This document shows, piece by piece, positions 1 to 7,285 of a DNA stretch of 8,201 nt. Positions within the stretch are counted from its first letter, which is position 1. The number at the start of each line of letters is the position of its first letter. Source of the DNA: an uncultured Chloroflexota bacterium (lineage in GTDB: Bacteria; Chloroflexota; Anaerolineae; Aggregatilineales; Phototrophicaceae). The notes beneath the pieces are model-generated. The model was not told the origin of the DNA and did no database searches. It saw nothing but the letters and a program-made list of their open reading frames with translations. Location of the stretch: assembly GCA_937988705.1 (NCBI GenBank), contig CALKIA010000531.1, forward strand, positions 1 to 8,201, read 5' to 3'. The translations under genes and the position numbers were made by a program.

Positions 1-1712
1 TCGATCTGGACAGCGATCCGTTCACGTTCATCCGTTCGAATGAAGCGACCGTTGACGTGATCGAATCGGCGGGCGAAGAGCTGCCCGATTTCTCGGGCCT
101 CGGCTATGCGGACGCCTTCTCCGGCATGATCGACATGATGGAGAACGAGTACGCCTTCACCGAGCTGAAGGGTATCGATTGGGCGGCTCTGCGGGCTGAG
201 TTCCTGCCGCGCTTTGAAGAAGCCGAAGCCAATGACGACTCGGAAGCATATCAGCTTACGTTGCTCGAATTCTTCGAAACGGCCGTGCCCGATGGTCACT
301 TCGGTGTCGGATCGCAGTTCCTCGCCTCGCAGGGACTGCCGGAAACGATTCGCGGTGGGCTGGGTCTGGCGATTGTCGAACTGAGCGACGGCCGCTTCAT
401 CGCCAATTACCTGGGCGAAGAAACGCCCGCTAGTGAAGAAGGTATCGAACTGGGCGCGGAAATCGTCGCCGTCAACGGCACGCCGGTGGGCGACGCGATT
501 GCCGACCTGCCCGGCTTGAATCCGCCGTACAGCAGCGAAGTGCTGCGCCGTCTGGAACAGATTCGCGAAGTGATGCGCTTCAGCATCGGCGATGAAGTTG
601 AACTTACCTACCAGAACCCCGGCGCCAGCGAGCCGACGACCGTGACGCTCGTCGCGATCGAAGAGAGTGCCAGTCGCCTCGCCTCGCGCGCGAATGTCTA
701 CGGTACGCCGCGCGGCTCGAACCTGCCGCTCGAATACGAAATCCTCGATAACGGCTACGGCTATATCGCCATCTACAGCTTCAGCGATGACATTCTCGTG
801 TCAGTCCTGCTGTGGCAGCGCGCTTTGGCGCTGTTCAACGCGTCGGGTGTGTCGGGCATCATCATCGACATGCGTTACAACGGCGGCGGTTCGCCCGACA
901 TCTCCAACCCCATGCTGGGCTACCTGTTCGAAGAGGAAGTCTACGCCGGGACAAGCGCATTCTACTATCCGGACATTGACGCCTTTGAGCTCAATCCGCT
1001 GTACGATACGACGATTGAACCTGCGCCCGATCCGGCGGATCGCTACCTCGGTCCGATTGCCGTCCTGATTTCGCCGGCGTGCTTCAGCAACTGCGAATTC
1101 TTCACCTACACGCTCACTCTGCGCGAAAACGTTGAAGTCATCGGCTTCTACCCGACGGGCGGCCTGGGCGGTGGCATTCAGGAATTTGCGATGCCCGATG
1201 GCGTATTCGCGCAGTACACCGTCGGCCGGGCGGTGGGCGCCACCAATGAAATTCACATCGAAGGCACGGGGGTACCCCCGACCATTACCGTTCCCGTGAC
1301 CGATGAATCAGTCTTCGCCGAAGATGACGTGCTGCTGAATGCCGCAGTCGCGTGGCTGGACGAGGCGTCCGCGCCGCCGCTCACAGATGCTGGTCTGATC
1401 GCCCTGGGCGATGCGGTCAGTGGTGAGCTGGCCGTGGGCGAGCGCGCATTCTACACGCTCATGCCGGAAGCTGATGCCACGATCAATGTGACCCTGGGCG
1501 ATGAGACGGGCACATTCGACACCGTGCTGCGCATCTATGATGCCGCGGGCGAAGTGGTGGCGGAGAACGATGATGCGGAAGCGGGCGGCACCTACAATTC
1601 AGCCGTCGTCGGCTTCGAAATCGTGGCGGGTGAGACGTACTACCTCGAAGTCGCCACCTATGATGATGCAGGCGAAGGCGCGTACGACCTCACGGTTGAG
1701 GCAGCGTCGTAA
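1..1712 (+). CDS. S41-family serine peptidase with C-terminal PPC domain (5'-truncated by window edge)
   Basis: This is probably an exported peptidase of the S41 (CtpA/tricorn-like) family. Residue numbers count from the GTG at 57, but the frame is open from base 3 with no stop, and that GTG has no convincing Shine-Dalgarno, so the gene almost certainly starts left of the window; a signal peptide cannot be assessed. Visible in order: the helical N-terminal part of the S41 fold with a DGHFGV motif (H81); a PDZ-like segment, about 99-148, ending in AEIVAVNGTPVGD; the S41 core, with GYIAIYSF at 235-242 and IIIDMRYNGGGS at 268-279; the expected nucleophile S344 in ACFSNCE; and the IEGTGVPPTITV strand at 401-412. 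Residues about 450-551 match a PPC (bacterial pre-peptidase C-terminal) beta-sandwich, with FDTVLRIYDAAGEVVAENDD and ETYYLEVA. The lysine expected in CtpA-type enzymes (TxGKG) is absent; the matching stretch reads TGGLGGG. The gene is convergent with the sugar operon, so a shared function is not implied. The family is clear; the substrate is unknown. Confidence 0.88.
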   Translation, partial: DLDSDPFTFIRSNEATVDVIESAGEELPDFSGLGYADAFSGMIDMMENEYAFTELKGIDWAALRAEFLPRFEEAEANDDSEAYQLTLLEFFETAVPDGHFGVGSQFLASQGLPETIRGGLGLAIVELSDGRFIANYLGEETPASEEGIELGAEIVAVNGTPVGDAIADLPGLNPPYSSEVLRRLEQIREVMRFSIGDEVELTYQNPGASEPTTVTLVAIEESASRLASRANVYGTPRGSNLPLEYEILDNGYGYIAIYSFSDDILVSVLLWQRALALFNASGVSGIIIDMRYNGGGSPDISNPMLGYLFEEEVYAGTSAFYYPDIDAFELNPLYDTTIEPAPDPADRYLGPIAVLISPACFSNCEFFTYTLTLRENVEVIGFYPTGGLGGGIQEFAMPDGVFAQYTVGRAVGATNEIHIEGTGVPPTITVPVTDESVFAEDDVLLNAAVAWLDEASAPPLTDAGLIALGDAVSGELAVGERAFYTLMPEADATINVTLGDETGTFDTVLRIYDAAGEVVAENDDAEAGGTYNSAVVGFEIVAGETYYLEVATYDDAGEGAYDLTVEAAS

Positions 1713-1727
1713 CCCTTTTTCAAAACA

Positions 1728-1758
1728 CGGCGGGGCGACCTAACCGGCCGCCCCGCCG
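1728..1758 (-). terminator. GC-rich hairpin between convergent genes, probable terminator of the sugar operon
   Basis: Arm 1728-1737 (CGGCGGGGCG) is perfectly complementary to 1749-1758 (CGCCCCGCCG), giving a 10-bp stem with an 11-nt loop. Read on the minus strand, the stem begins 36 nt after the GH38 stop codon and is followed by TGTTTTG, a short U-rich run, so it fits an intrinsic terminator for the operon. On the plus strand no T-run follows the stem (the next bases are CATAACTC), so for the peptidase gene it could at most act as a weak or Rho-assisted stop, or as a 3'-end stabilising hairpin. Confidence 0.7.
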
Positions 1759-1793
1759 CATAACTCAAACCTCAGTTGGTATCCAGCCTGCCG

Positions 1794-4313
1794 CTACTGC
1801 GCCTCTTCCAATAAATTACACGCCTGCCATGCGCCACCTTTGGTGATCTTGAACGTACGGATCTGGTAGGGTGTGAACGGTGCCGCGCAGGGCGGTACGC
1901 CGTCCAGCTCGATGGTCGCCGTGAGGCTTTCCCCGGCGGTTTCCTGCAAGCGAATCACCAAAGCATCCTCCGTTTCCGCTTTCTTGAGCGCTCCCAGTAT
2001 GATCGTCGCGGGAGACACCTGCAGCAGCGGCGCGGGCTGAGCCAGTGCTCCGGCAGGCAGTGTCGGCGCGTAGTAGGCGAAAAACTTCTCCAGTGGGTGA
2101 TTCAGTTCCTGGGCCGCGGCGACCAGCGCCTGCGCAGTTTCGGCGCGATCCGTCCCGGCGACGATGCGAAATTTGGTGCTGATCTGTTCCTGATCCATGA
2201 AGGTATATGACTTGTTCGGATCAGCATCCGTTTCCAGCGGCGACCCGTGAATTGCGCCGCGCGCGACGCTCAGATTGAGCTTGCCATCCGCGTTGACGTC
2301 GAAGCCGTTCAGCCCGTTATTGGCGACCCCCACGTTGAGATGGTGTGAGTCGAGACGCACCCAGCGGCTGAATGGGTATTCGCTGGCGTCAGCCGGATAC
2401 TGCGCCACACCGTAGGGAATTTCGGCGGACGGGCGGCAGGTCCACGCGGTGAACGGGAACTGCAATTTGAGCATTTTGGCGCGGGCGTTCATGTACAGCG
2501 TCGTATTCAGGTCGATGTGGGGCAGATCGGCGTAGAGTGTGAAACGGAGTGAGGCGCGGGTGTGCGCCCAACCGCTCAGGCATTCGACCGTCACCCACAC
2601 AGCGCCCGAGGTGATCACGCGCACACCGGGGCCTTCCAGCGACTCTGCGCCGACGAACGCCCCGACTTCCGCCGGGGAAAGGATCTCCAGCGGTGCGAAC
2701 GGTTCGTTAAAAATGGCGCTGAAGTCGCTGCCCCACGCATTCGGGCGGTCTTTCATCGCGACGAAGCGCACCGCGCCGTTGAGCAGTTCTTTGCCGCTGG
2801 CTTTGTGCAGCAGTGAGATGAGTCCTTTTTCCCGGCTAAACGTTGCGTTCCAGAACGGTGTATCCACGCTGATGGCGTGACTGTCCTCGTGGACGGAGAT
2901 CTTACGTTCGAAGGTAGGCGGCGGCTGAAAGCGCACCTCGTAGCGGCGGATACTCAGCGGCGGCACATCGGCGACGAAGCCGCAGAACGGTTTCCATGCG
3001 TTTTCGTCGAGGATGATCGCATCACCGCCGCGATTCTGGGAGGGAACGAGCGCCCCCTGATCGTCGTAGAGCGCATACTCCTTGTAGGCGGGCGGAGGCG
3101 CATAATCGCTCAGAAAGTTGAGGCCAACGGCCGTGCGAATCGATGTTCCATGCGGATTGCCCACATAGATCGGGATCGTGTCGGGTGTGGGCGCGACATT
3201 TGGCAGCAGCGCGTGCTGACCTTTGAGGATCACGCGGCGGGCGACATCGTGCGCGTAGCCGAACATGTCATCGACGCCGGGGATCGCGTCCTCCGATAGT
3301 GAGCCGCACAGCGTATCGTGGAAGGCGTTGAACAAATGGCGTTTCCACGCCTCGCGGAGCTGGTCTGCCGGGTAGGGACGCCCGAAACGCCACCATGCCG
3401 CCGCTGCCCAGCGTTCCGCCGAGGCGAGCAAGGCTTCGCCTTCGCGCATCTGCCGTTTGATCGGCGCGACGCTGGTATAGGTGCCGCTGAGCGTTCGCTG
3501 GAGTTCGCCTTCATAGACCGGATATTCGTGCAGGTAGGGCTGATGCGCGGCGAGGAAGGCTTCCGGCGTGCTGTGGCGCACTTCAACGTCTGCATCCTTG
3601 AACTCGGCAAGCAGCTGGCGGAAGTTGATCAACTCGGCGCGGGTTGGCCCGCCGCCATGATCGCCCAAACCCCACATCACCATGACGTCGCGTCCGGTCT
3701 GCCGCGCGTGTTCGACGCCGCGCCGCGTTTCGCGTTCCGGTGACCCCGGCCACGGGGTGCAGTACCATGCATCGGGGCGCACGGCGAACACTTCGCTGCC
3801 GTCGGCACTGCGCCAGCGGTAATACATGCCCGGTAGGTCGAGGAAGCGGGTATCCGGACGGTAATGGATATACATCTGGAAATCTGATCCGCTTAACAAC
3901 TGCGGCAGACTGCCAGGATGTCCGAAAGTATCGAAGTTATAGGCGACGGCCGGGCGCACGCCGAATTTCTCGGCGAAATAGCGCCGCCCTTCGAGGATGA
4001 CGCGCACGAGCGTTTCGCCGCCGGGCAGGTTGACATCGGGCTGCAAATACCAGCCGCCAGTGATGTTCCAGCGGCCGCTTGTGACGTGCGCGCGAATGCG
4101 TTCGAACAACGCCGGATCGTATTCTTCCACCCACTCGTAGAGCACACTCTCGTTGTGGTTGAATACAAATTCAGGGAACTCGTCCAGCAGGTTGGCGGCG
4201 GTGGTGAAGGTCGAAATCGCTTCGCGCAGCCCTTCTTCCCAACTCCACAGCCAGACCGGATCGATATGGGCGTTGCAAAACAGGTGAACAACCGGACTAG
4301 TCGACATCAGCAT
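1794..4313 (-). CDS. Glycoside hydrolase family 38 alpha-mannosidase
   Basis: This is a retaining, metal-dependent exo-alpha-mannosidase (or mannosylglycerate hydrolase-like enzyme) of GH38; at 839 aa it is in the usual range for bacterial members. The GH38 signatures are all present. CNAHIDPVWLW holds H16 and D18, the expected Zn ligands. AYNFDTFGHPGSLPQLL holds D128, the expected nucleophile and third ligand. WGLGDHGGGPT holds D218, a candidate acid/base. NAFHDTLCGS holds H332, the fourth Zn ligand. Residues about 270-350 form the family's middle helical domain, and the rest is the long C-terminal beta-rich domain. There is no signal peptide or membrane segment, so it should be cytoplasmic. 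It is the last gene of the operon. The annotated ATG (4313) lies 3 bp after the GH36 stop, but the third codon, also ATG (4307), has AGGG at 7-nt spacing and is the better start, giving 837 aa. The family is certain. Linkage and substrate (alpha-mannan pieces, N-glycan fragments, mannosylglycerate) cannot be read from sequence. Confidence 0.95.
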   Translation of the reverse strand: MLMSTSPVVHLFCNAHIDPVWLWSWEEGLREAISTFTTAANLLDEFPEFVFNHNESVLYEWVEEYDPALFERIRAHVTSGRWNITGGWYLQPDVNLPGGETLVRVILEGRRYFAEKFGVRPAVAYNFDTFGHPGSLPQLLSGSDFQMYIHYRPDTRFLDLPGMYYRWRSADGSEVFAVRPDAWYCTPWPGSPERETRRGVEHARQTGRDVMVMWGLGDHGGGPTRAELINFRQLLAEFKDADVEVRHSTPEAFLAAHQPYLHEYPVYEGELQRTLSGTYTSVAPIKRQMREGEALLASAERWAAAAWWRFGRPYPADQLREAWKRHLFNAFHDTLCGSLSEDAIPGVDDMFGYAHDVARRVILKGQHALLPNVAPTPDTIPIYVGNPHGTSIRTAVGLNFLSDYAPPPAYKEYALYDDQGALVPSQNRGGDAIILDENAWKPFCGFVADVPPLSIRRYEVRFQPPPTFERKISVHEDSHAISVDTPFWNATFSREKGLISLLHKASGKELLNGAVRFVAMKDRPNAWGSDFSAIFNEPFAPLEILSPAEVGAFVGAESLEGPGVRVITSGAVWVTVECLSGWAHTRASLRFTLYADLPHIDLNTTLYMNARAKMLKLQFPFTAWTCRPSAEIPYGVAQYPADASEYPFSRWVRLDSHHLNVGVANNGLNGFDVNADGKLNLSVARGAIHGSPLETDADPNKSYTFMDQEQISTKFRIVAGTDRAETAQALVAAAQELNHPLEKFFAYYAPTLPAGALAQPAPLLQVSPATIILGALKKAETEDALVIRLQETAGESLTATIELDGVPPCAAPFTPYQIRTFKITKGGAWQACNLLEEAQ

Positions 4314-4314
4314 A

Positions 4315-4318
4315 CCCT
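4315..4318 (-). promoter_or_regulatory. Ribosome binding site deciding the GH38 start
   Basis: The minus strand reads TAGGGTATGCTGATG here. The TAG is the stop of the GH36 gene, and AGGG, which overlaps that stop, is the only Shine-Dalgarno-like run nearby. It lies 1 nt from the ATG at 4313 (too close to use) and 7 nt from the ATG at 4307 (good spacing). This favours initiation at 4307 by ribosomes ending on the upstream gene. Confidence 0.55.
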
Positions 4319-6377
4319 ACAAGGGGGTGACCCGCAGCAGCGCCGAGCCTTCTTCGGGCAGTGCGTCGAAGGTCAACCCGGTCTGCATGAGGTCGCTCCC
4401 GCGCAGCGCGCCCATAGCTTCGCCCTCAAAACCGGTGACGCGATACGCGCGGTCGGCTTGCAGGTCGCAGAGCTGGATTGTCCGTGAAGCTTCAGCGCCC
4501 GGAAGACGGAAGACAAACAGCAGATTGTCGCTCTGGTCAGGCAGACGATACTGAAAAGCACTCCAGCGATCACCGCCGCCTTCGCGGGTCGGCTGACCCG
4601 TCAGGCGATAGAGATCCGCGTCCTTGACGAAGTGGCGCACATGCTGCTTGAAGATTTGCGCATGGGTTGTCATGCGCGCTTCGACCCATGCCGGGAGTTC
4701 CGGCAGCTTTTGCGAATAGCCGAAGACGTTGAGCATGGAGATGCGCGTGTAGTAGTCGAATTGATGCGGCTTAAGCTTAGGATCGCGCGGGTTGAAGGTT
4801 TGCGGCGGAATGGGGTCCTTGTTGATCCATTCGCCGAAACTCCAGTGCAGGCACGCATCCGGCGCGACATAAGTGGTCGCGCCCCAGAATAACTGCAAGT
4901 CATGGACAGGATAATCGGGGTCGCTCAGGAAGTGCATATCGATACGGCGCAGCAGGCCGAGGTCGATGCGCAGCCCACCCGATGAGCAGCCTTCCAACAC
5001 GACTTCGGGGAATTCGCGGCGGATGCGTTCCAGCACGCGGTAGTAGCCCATGTAATGCCCGTACAGGCCGTCGCCTGCCGCGTGACCATGATCGGTGCGG
5101 TTGCAGCCTGCGCCGGGGTCAAGGTTGAAGTCGAGCTTAATCCAATCGAGGTCATATTCACGAATGAGACGCGCCAGCGTTTGATAGCCGAAGTCTTCGC
5201 CTTGAGGACTACCAAAGCAGACATATCCGAGCTTTTCGCCGTCACGGAGCGCCACTAATTCAGGATGCGTCTCCGCGAGGCGTGCTTTGACGCCCAAGGC
5301 CTCGATTTCGCACCACATGCCAAACTTCATGCCGCGCGCGTGTGCGTCGTCGGCCAGCGGGCGCATCCCCTGTGGGAAGCGCACAGTATTGACCACGTCC
5401 CAATCGCCGCGGTAGTCATACCAGAATGACGCCGGATCGCTGGGGCCGAACCAGCCCGCATCCAGCATGCAGATCTCGACGCCCATTTTTTCGGCGATGG
5501 CGATGTTCTCGTGGAAGATCTCGGCATTGATGTGATCGTCTTCGTACGACCACCAGTGATTCCATTCGACGGGGACTTTAGCGGACAGCGATGTGCGCGG
5601 ATACCAGTAGCGTCGCCCCACGCGGGCGTATTGCTGCGATACGGCGTTGAGGTCTTTGCCGATCACCAGCACGACGATGGGCGATTCGACCGTATCGCCG
5701 GGGGCGAGTTCCTTGGCGAACTCCCAGTCATGCAGGCCGCCGCTGAGGCGAAAACCGCCACCCTCGATCGGGTCAAAGCGGAAGACCCAGTTACCCGACC
5801 ACGCGACCGATCCGGACAGCACCGATCCGCCAGCATGGGTGAGCGCAAACCACGGGTGCATCCCTTTGGAGGAGCGCCCTAGTTTGGTCTCCACGACTTT
5901 GGCATTTTCCAGCCGTTCGTGGACGGAGGTGAATTCCGCGCCCCAATCGCTGGTGTAGTAGTGCAGGTCGTACGCGCCCGCCGGAATATCCAGCGCGAAC
6001 GAGTCCATGCGCGTGACTTTGAGCGGCTGGTCGCCTGTGCAGCGGATGATCTGCCATGACTCGGTCAGCGCCGTGTCCTGATACACTTTGAGGTGATGAT
6101 CGACTTCGAAGCCCCTGCCCGTAAAACGCGCGATCAAGTGGCGGACACCCTGAGTTGCGTAGTCCATTTCCACATCGATGAGTTCAAGCGTTTGATTGGT
6201 ATACCGCTGTCCGTCAACGGTGACGGCGAACAATGCGCCCTCGCCTTTGGGATGCAGCCACGAGTAATCGACGCCCGCACAGCGGATCGGGTAAAGGTGT
6301 TTATCAGTCCGTTCCAAGACGAATTCCAACGCCGCAGTGGACAGTGTTACATACGAGGATTTATTTGCGACAGTCAT
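4317..6377 (-). CDS. GH36 family alpha-galactosidase-like glycoside hydrolase
   Basis: This is a GH36 (clan GH-D) enzyme expected to release terminal alpha-galactose, or a related alpha-linked sugar, from an imported glycoside. The 686 aa follow the family layout. The N-terminal beta-supersandwich, about 1-250, includes HPWFALTH and WSGNW (193-197). The TIM barrel starts near EWNHWWSYEDD (271-281), with MLDAGWF (304-310), the GDWDV segment near 324, KFGMWCEIEAL (351-361), DWIKLDFN (411-418) with nucleophile D416, EGCSSGGLRIDLGLL (462-476), and FLSDPDYP (483-490), where D486 is the likely acid/base. A small C-terminal beta domain begins around 600. Several motif positions differ from typical bacterial alpha-galactosidases (EIEAL instead of EPEMV; SDPDYP instead of SDxTDA), so the substrate may differ. 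There is no signal peptide, so it is probably cytoplasmic. The ATG has CGGAG upstream at 9-nt spacing and lies 21 bp after the permease stop. Family assignment is strong; galactose specificity is less sure. Confidence 0.9.
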   Translation of the reverse strand: MTVANKSSYVTLSTAALEFVLERTDKHLYPIRCAGVDYSWLHPKGEGALFAVTVDGQRYTNQTLELIDVEMDYATQGVRHLIARFTGRGFEVDHHLKVYQDTALTESWQIIRCTGDQPLKVTRMDSFALDIPAGAYDLHYYTSDWGAEFTSVHERLENAKVVETKLGRSSKGMHPWFALTHAGGSVLSGSVAWSGNWVFRFDPIEGGGFRLSGGLHDWEFAKELAPGDTVESPIVVLVIGKDLNAVSQQYARVGRRYWYPRTSLSAKVPVEWNHWWSYEDDHINAEIFHENIAIAEKMGVEICMLDAGWFGPSDPASFWYDYRGDWDVVNTVRFPQGMRPLADDAHARGMKFGMWCEIEALGVKARLAETHPELVALRDGEKLGYVCFGSPQGEDFGYQTLARLIREYDLDWIKLDFNLDPGAGCNRTDHGHAAGDGLYGHYMGYYRVLERIRREFPEVVLEGCSSGGLRIDLGLLRRIDMHFLSDPDYPVHDLQLFWGATTYVAPDACLHWSFGEWINKDPIPPQTFNPRDPKLKPHQFDYYTRISMLNVFGYSQKLPELPAWVEARMTTHAQIFKQHVRHFVKDADLYRLTGQPTREGGGDRWSAFQYRLPDQSDNLLFVFRLPGAEASRTIQLCDLQADRAYRVTGFEGEAMGALRGSDLMQTGLTFDALPEEGSALLRVTPL

Positions 6378-6386
6378 AATCGAATG

Positions 6387-6390
6387 CTCC
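6387..6390 (-). promoter_or_regulatory. Ribosome binding site of the GH36 gene
   Basis: On the minus strand GGAG (within CGGAGCATTCGATTATG) stands 9 nt before the ATG at 6377 and inside the 21-bp gap that follows the permease stop codon. It supports this ATG as the start and is the only signal seen in the gap; no promoter or terminator fits there. Confidence 0.6.
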
Positions 6391-6398
6391 GAATGGGG

Positions 6399-7283
6399 TC
6401 ATTTGCCAATGCCCGCAGAAATGCCTTTGACCAGATACTTTGAGAAGATGATGAGCACGACGACCGTGGGCAGTGCCGACATGAGCAACCCGGTTTGAAG
6501 CAGCGGTTCGTTGGTGATGAAACGCCCCACCACCATCGCGACCGAAGTCGTGATCGTGCGTTTGTTTTCGTCGGGTAGCAGCAGCAGCGCGAGGATCAGC
6601 TCGTTCCACATGCTGAGAAAGTTCAAAATACCGAGCGTCAGAATGGATGGACTGCCGATGGGGATGATGATCTTTCGATACACTTGCAGGAGCGTCGCCC
6701 CGTCAATTTTTGCCGCTTCAATGAGCTCGTCGGGGATGCTGCGAAAGCTGGCGCTGAGGAAGAAGATGCTGAAGGGCAGGCTGCCCACCGCATACATCAA
6801 AATCACCGACAGGTAGTTGTTGATCATCTGTAAGCGAGAGAACAGCAGGTAGATCGGAATGAGCAGCACCTGACCGGGGATCAATTGCAGCGAGATCAGC
6901 ATCAGGAAGAAGACGCGCTTACCGCGAAACCGCAGTTTGGAGACGGCGAAGGCGGCCAGACTACCGAGGAACAGTGATAGGAAGAGCGCAGATCCGACGA
7001 TCAGGACCGAATTCCCAAAGCTCCGCAAGAAGCCGTAGGTTTCGATCATAATGCGGATGTTGTCGAGGTTCAGGGCTCGCGGCAGACCGTAGGGATTCGT
7101 GAAGTATTCGGTGCGTTCCTTGAGCGCGGTCATCGTCATGTAGAAGAGCGGCAGCAGTGTGCTGGCGGCCACGAGGCACAGCAGCAAGAAGACCGGGACT
7201 TTCACTAACAGGATATGCCGCAGATGCGCCCGCTCGCCCGACAGATCGGCATTCCGGGATAAGGTCCGTGTTTGCGTTCCCAT
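6399..7283 (-). CDS. Carbohydrate ABC transporter permease, MalG-type (CUT1 family)
   Basis: This is an inner-membrane channel subunit of a binding-protein-dependent sugar importer. The 294 aa length is normal for the family. About six hydrophobic segments are visible: near 28-50, 91-115, 124-147, 157-178, 213-236 and 264-282. The cytoplasmic EAA loop that docks on the ATPase is well formed at 189-210: EAAKIDGATLLQ, then KIIIPIG. NFLSMWNELILALLLL (221-236) and the C-terminal FSKYLVKGISAGIGK are typical of MalG-type permeases. The start ATG is 2 bp after the stop of the partner permease and is preceded by GAGGAAGGG, which lies within the partner's last codons, so the two are very likely made in equal amounts by translational coupling. 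The downstream GH36 and GH38 genes suggest that the cargo is an alpha-galactosyl- or alpha-mannosyl-containing glycoside; the permease sequence alone does not show the substrate. Confidence 0.95.
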   Translation of the reverse strand: MGTQTRTLSRNADLSGERAHLRHILLVKVPVFLLLCLVAASTLLPLFYMTMTALKERTEYFTNPYGLPRALNLDNIRIMIETYGFLRSFGNSVLIVGSALFLSLFLGSLAAFAVSKLRFRGKRVFFLMLISLQLIPGQVLLIPIYLLFSRLQMINNYLSVILMYAVGSLPFSIFFLSASFRSIPDELIEAAKIDGATLLQVYRKIIIPIGSPSILTLGILNFLSMWNELILALLLLPDENKRTITTSVAMVVGRFITNEPLLQTGLLMSALPTVVVLIIFSKYLVKGISAGIGK

Positions 7284-7285
7284 GG

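Noticed and set aside
57..59. GTG at 57 as the true start of the S41 peptidase gene
   Set aside because: The frame is open through base 3 to the edge, there is no ribosome binding site before the GTG, and the protein would begin without a signal peptide in mid-domain. The gene more likely starts outside the window.
801..1256. 151-codon minus-strand open frame inside the peptidase gene
   Set aside because: It is fully antisense to the conserved S41 core, with Arg/Ala-rich shadow composition and no domain resemblance.
3918..4487. 189-codon plus-strand open frame across the GH36/GH38 junction
   Set aside because: It lies antisense to two clear enzyme genes, shows no recognisable domain, and is expected by chance in GC-rich coding DNA where stops are rare on the opposite strand.
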